DNA of 9,271 nucleotides. Source: Loktanella sp. (GTDB lineage Bacteria; Pseudomonadota; Alphaproteobacteria; Rhodobacterales; Rhodobacteraceae). Made by a program: the position numbers and the translations under genes. Below the pieces are notes generated by a model. It did no database searches and had not been told where the DNA came from. It was given only the letters and a program-made list of their open reading frames with translations. Location: the NCBI GenBank assembly GCA_003551805.1, contig PUNR01000213.1, forward strand, positions 1 through 9,271, given 5' to 3'. Shown in pieces: positions 7,414-9,271 of this stretch (the first letter of the stretch is position 1; each line of letters begins with the position of its first letter).

Positions 7414-8188
7414 GGCCGGTCATTTCCTCTTGGTTATATTGCAGCAAGACTGCGTGCAGGTCGGTCAGATGATCGCGCATCGCCTGTGCGGCGGCAGCAC
7501 CATCGCCCGTTTCCAGCGCTGCCAGAATGCGGCGGTGTTCAGTCTGGGCATAACCCGCGCTCATCCGGTGGCGGTTGTTCAGGCTGGTGCGCAGCCGCAA
7601 CAGGCCAGTGTCGTGCCGCCAGGTGTTCAACTGGTCATATAGTGCCAACAGCAACGGATTGCCCGCAGCCTGCGCAATTTCGCGGTGCAGGGTGCTATCC
7701 CATAGATCGGCGCTGTCGACGTCTTCGGCACTGGCGATCCGGTCGATGCAGGTCGCGATCCGGCGCAGGATATCGGGCGAAGCACGCAGCGCAGCCAGTC
7801 GTGCCAGCGACGGTTCAAGCGCCAATCGCGCCTCGATCAGGTTGAGCAGCCCGGCGGGGCTGGCGCTGATGGCGTTGCTTTGCGGCTGGGGTGTGTCTTG
7901 CGGCGGGCCTGTGAACGTACCGGCCCCTTGCCTGCGCCAGATCAACCCTTCGGTTTCCAACACCTCTAGCGCGCGTCTGATTTCACGGCGGCCCAAACCC
8001 AACTGTGCCGACAGGTCGCGTTCGGTCGGCAATTTCTGCCCCGGTGCCATACCGGGTGACGCCAATATCGCGCGCAGGCGTTCCAGTGCGACGGCAGAGC
8101 TATCCCCCGGCGCAGCCTGATCACCCGCACCATTCTGGTGGCTGGCATTGGACACGTCGCCGGGCAAGGTTTCTGAACCATTTGTCAT
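7403..8188 (-). CDS. GntR-family transcriptional regulator, FadR/FCD subfamily
   Basis: 261 residues. A polar, probably disordered N-terminus (1-32) precedes a winged helix-turn-helix at about 33-94 (KLPTERDLSAQLGLGRREIR at 52-71, wing RRQGAGTF). The FCD ligand domain (about 114-255) keeps the metal-site residues D164 and H168 (DSTLHREIAQAAGN), H218 (EHRRILAALETGDG) and H240. FCD regulators usually bind small carboxylates, often with a divalent metal, and repress until the ligand appears. It is the first gene of the transport operon, overlaps the first ATPase gene and is divergent from the cupin/oxidase genes, so autoregulation and control of both operons is likely. An in-frame stop two codons before the ATG makes this the first possible start. 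No Shine-Dalgarno sequence is visible, so it may be translated from a leaderless or very short-leader mRNA. Confidence 0.93.
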   Translation of the reverse strand: MTNGSETLPGDVSNASHQNGAGDQAAPGDSSAVALERLRAILASPGMAPGQKLPTERDLSAQLGLGRREIRRALEVLETEGLIWRRQGAGTFTGPPQDTPQPQSNAISASPAGLLNLIEARLALEPSLARLAALRASPDILRRIATCIDRIASAEDVDSADLWDSTLHREIAQAAGNPLLLALYDQLNTWRHDTGLLRLRTSLNNRHRMSAGYAQTEHRRILAALETGDGAAAAQAMRDHLTDLHAVLLQYNQEEMTGHDV

Positions 8189-8195
8189 TGGTTCA
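8174..8195. promoter_or_regulatory. inverted repeat over the GntR start codon, candidate autoregulatory operator
   Basis: TGAACCA and TGGTTCA form a perfect 7-bp inverted repeat with an 8-bp spacer holding the GntR ATG (8186-8188). A third copy of the half-site core GGTTCA occurs at 8202-8207, 12 bp from the second. GntR/FCD proteins bind short dyads as dimers, and the GGT...ACC-type half-site suits the family. The role is inferred from position and symmetry only. Confidence 0.45.
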
Positions 8196-8385
8196 CATTA
8201 AGGTTCATCATCGGTTTTGCAAGACGCATTTTCACCTGCAGTTTTCTGCTTGCGACCGGTCTTATCCGGCAAGCGACTTTGTGGGCGACAAGTCTGACGT
8301 CTGCGCGGCTGAGGTTGAAGTTTGCGGTCAACAGCCCACCTGACCTGTGAGCCGAAAAAACGTTTTCAAAAGGATCAGTAACGCT
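8189..8385. promoter_or_regulatory. divergent intergenic control region
   Basis: 197 bp separate the gntR-type gene from the cupin gene and should hold both promoters. For the minus strand, TTGCAA (8217-8222) with TAATGT 16 bases downstream is a weak sigma-70-like candidate. I see no convincing -35/-10 pair for the plus strand. Several dyads are present: GCTTGC/GCAAGC (8248-8253 and 8269-8274) with internal CCGG repeats; GTTGA/TCAAC (8314-8318 and 8328-8332); GGTCA/TGACC (8326-8330 and 8341-8345); and the palindrome AAAACGTTTT (8357-8366). No small gene with credible coding character is seen here. Confidence 0.5.
8368..8374 (+). promoter_or_regulatory. ribosome binding site for the cupin gene
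   Basis: AAAAGGA ends 11 bases before the ATG at 8386. It favours that ATG over an in-frame GTG at 8347, which has no comparable upstream site and would add 13 residues not needed by the cupin fold. Confidence 0.5.
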
Positions 8386-9057
8386 ATGCGTATAAACGCC
8401 GATTTCACCCAGCGCACGATTGTACGCTATGCAACACAGGACTGGGTCGCATCGCCCAGTGCCGGGGTGCACCGCAGGATGCTGGACCGGATCGGTGCAG
8501 AGGTTGCCCGCGCAACCAGCATCGTGCGGTTTGACCCAGGCAGCGCATTTTCGGCCCATACCCATGATGGTGGCGAGGAATATCTGGTCCTTGATGGCAC
8601 TTTTCAGGACGAATCCGGCGATTTCCCGACCGGATCATATGTGCGCAACCCGCCCGCTACTTCGCACCGGCCTGCCGCCGCGCAGGGTGCAACGATATTG
8701 GTCAAGCTGCACCAGTTCGACCCGCACGACCGGACAGAGGTCAAGATCGACAGCACCAAGGCGCAATGGACCGATGTGGGCGCAGGCGTAGACGTTTTGG
8801 TTTTGCACAATGACCCGCGCGAACAGGTATTCATGGAACGCTGGGCACCGGGCACAGAACGCCGTCTTGATGCGTCAGGCGGGTTAGAGGTTTTCGTGAT
8901 TTCCGGTGGATTGTCTGACGGTTCGGATCACCTTACGCGGTGGGATTGGCTACGCCTGCCAGTCGGGTCTGAATTTCTGGCGTCGGCAGGTCCGGACGGG
9001 GCGAAGGTATGGGCGAAAACTGGCCACTTGCGTGATGTGGCAGGTGCGCCTTCGTGA
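8386..9057 (+). CDS. two-domain cupin protein with ChrR-like metal-binding cupin
   Basis: 223 residues from the ATG at 8386 (a GTG at 8347 would add 13). The first cupin, about 43-108, reads FDPGSAFSAHTHDGGEEYLV then YVRNPPATSH. Ligands H58, H60, E64 and H94 have the same spacing as the zinc ligands of the C-terminal cupin of the anti-sigma factor ChrR (HxHx3E, then His 30 residues on). The N-terminal zinc anti-sigma domain of ChrR is absent, so a sigma-binding role is unlikely. The second half, about 136-212 (FMERWAPGTERRLDASGGLE, then GSEFLASAG), resembles a cupin that has lost its histidines. There is no signal peptide. It overlaps the FAD oxidase gene by GTGA. The function is unknown: it could be a metal-dependent isomerase or oxygenase, a sensor, or a partner protein for the oxidase. 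Confidence 0.85.
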   Translation: MRINADFTQRTIVRYATQDWVASPSAGVHRRMLDRIGAEVARATSIVRFDPGSAFSAHTHDGGEEYLVLDGTFQDESGDFPTGSYVRNPPATSHRPAAAQGATILVKLHQFDPHDRTEVKIDSTKAQWTDVGAGVDVLVLHNDPREQVFMERWAPGTERRLDASGGLEVFVISGGLSDGSDHLTRWDWLRLPVGSEFLASAGPDGAKVWAKTGHLRDVAGAPS

Positions 9058-9271
9058 ACACACAGACAGACATCTGCATCGTCGGGGCAGGGTTGTCGGG
9101 GCTTGCTTTGGCGGTCCGGCTGATCGCAGACGGGCGCGATGTGACCGTGGTCGAGGCCCGCGACCGTGTCGGCGGGCGCGTGTTGTCCCCCGGCGGGTTT
9201 GACCTTGGCCCGTCGTGGATATGGCCACAGAACCGGCGGATGCTGGCATTGCTGGACCATTTGGGACTGCG
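9054..9271 (+). CDS. FAD-dependent amine-oxidase-like protein (N-terminal fragment)
   Basis: The first 72 codons of a flavoprotein cut by the window end. The start is a GTG sharing GTGA with the cupin stop, so the two genes are probably coupled. Residues 7-16 (ICIVGAGLSG) are the dinucleotide-binding GxGxxG loop. E34 ends the second strand and should hold the FAD ribose. RVGGR (38-42) and FDLGPSWIWP (49-58) are the second and third motifs typical of flavin-containing monoamine oxidases and related desaturases. Such enzymes oxidise primary or secondary amines to imines or aldehydes with release of hydrogen peroxide. The substrate-binding half is outside the window, so an amine substrate is an inference from family and context; protoporphyrinogen-oxidase-like and carotenoid-desaturase-like relatives share these motifs. 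Confidence 0.85.
   Translation, partial: MNTQTDICIVGAGLSGLALAVRLIADGRDVTVVEARDRVGGRVLSPGGFDLGPSWIWPQNRRMLALLDHLGL

Noticed and set aside
8347..8385. GTG at 8347 as the start of the cupin protein
   Set aside because: No good ribosome site precedes it, while AAAAGGA precedes the ATG at 8386. The extra 13 basic residues match no signal peptide or domain.
8185..8565. A 126-codon minus-strand open frame across the divergent region
   Set aside because: It overlaps the cupin 5' end and stops at the GntR start. It is cysteine-rich without a motif, and its start lies inside the better-supported cupin gene.
1..9271. CRISPR array, insertion sequence, tRNA or rRNA
   Set aside because: No regularly spaced repeats, transposase motifs, terminal inverted repeats with target duplications, or recognisable RNA-gene sequence were seen.

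Overview
The window looks like an alphaproteobacterium, most likely a marine Rhodobacterales/Roseobacter-type genome. This is an inference from the moderately high GC, the codon style and the protein style. It holds one nearly complete substrate-uptake locus built around a divergent regulatory region at about 8189-8385.

Left edge (1-125): the last 40 codons of an unidentified plus-strand gene, which stops one base short of the end of the convergent minus-strand operon.

Minus-strand operon (8188 down to 127), seven genes in transcription order: a FadR/FCD-type GntR regulator; two ATPases of the dipeptide/oligopeptide/nickel ABC family (DppD-like and DppF-like); a family-5 periplasmic solute-binding protein; a DppB-like permease; a DppC-like permease; and a gamma-glutamyltransferase-family (GGT) Ntn-hydrolase. 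Most junctions are start/stop overlaps (11 nt, ATGA, ATGA, TGATG) or a 24-nt gap. The one larger gap (72 nt), between the binding-protein gene and the first permease gene, holds an 11-bp GC-rich hairpin of the kind that protects binding-protein mRNA.

Plus-strand operon (8386 to the right edge): a two-domain cupin protein whose first half matches the metal-binding cupin of ChrR, overlapping by GTGA with a flavin amine-oxidase-like gene cut by the window end.

Working model (inference): the periplasmic protein and the ABC transporter import a small peptide or gamma-glutamyl-type amide. The GGT-family enzyme, which has no signal peptide, cleaves it in the cytoplasm, and the divergent cupin and FAD oxidase process the released amine or a related metabolite. 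The GntR/FCD protein probably senses a pathway compound and controls both directions; a perfect 7-bp inverted repeat straddles its own start codon. The substrate cannot be read from the sequence.
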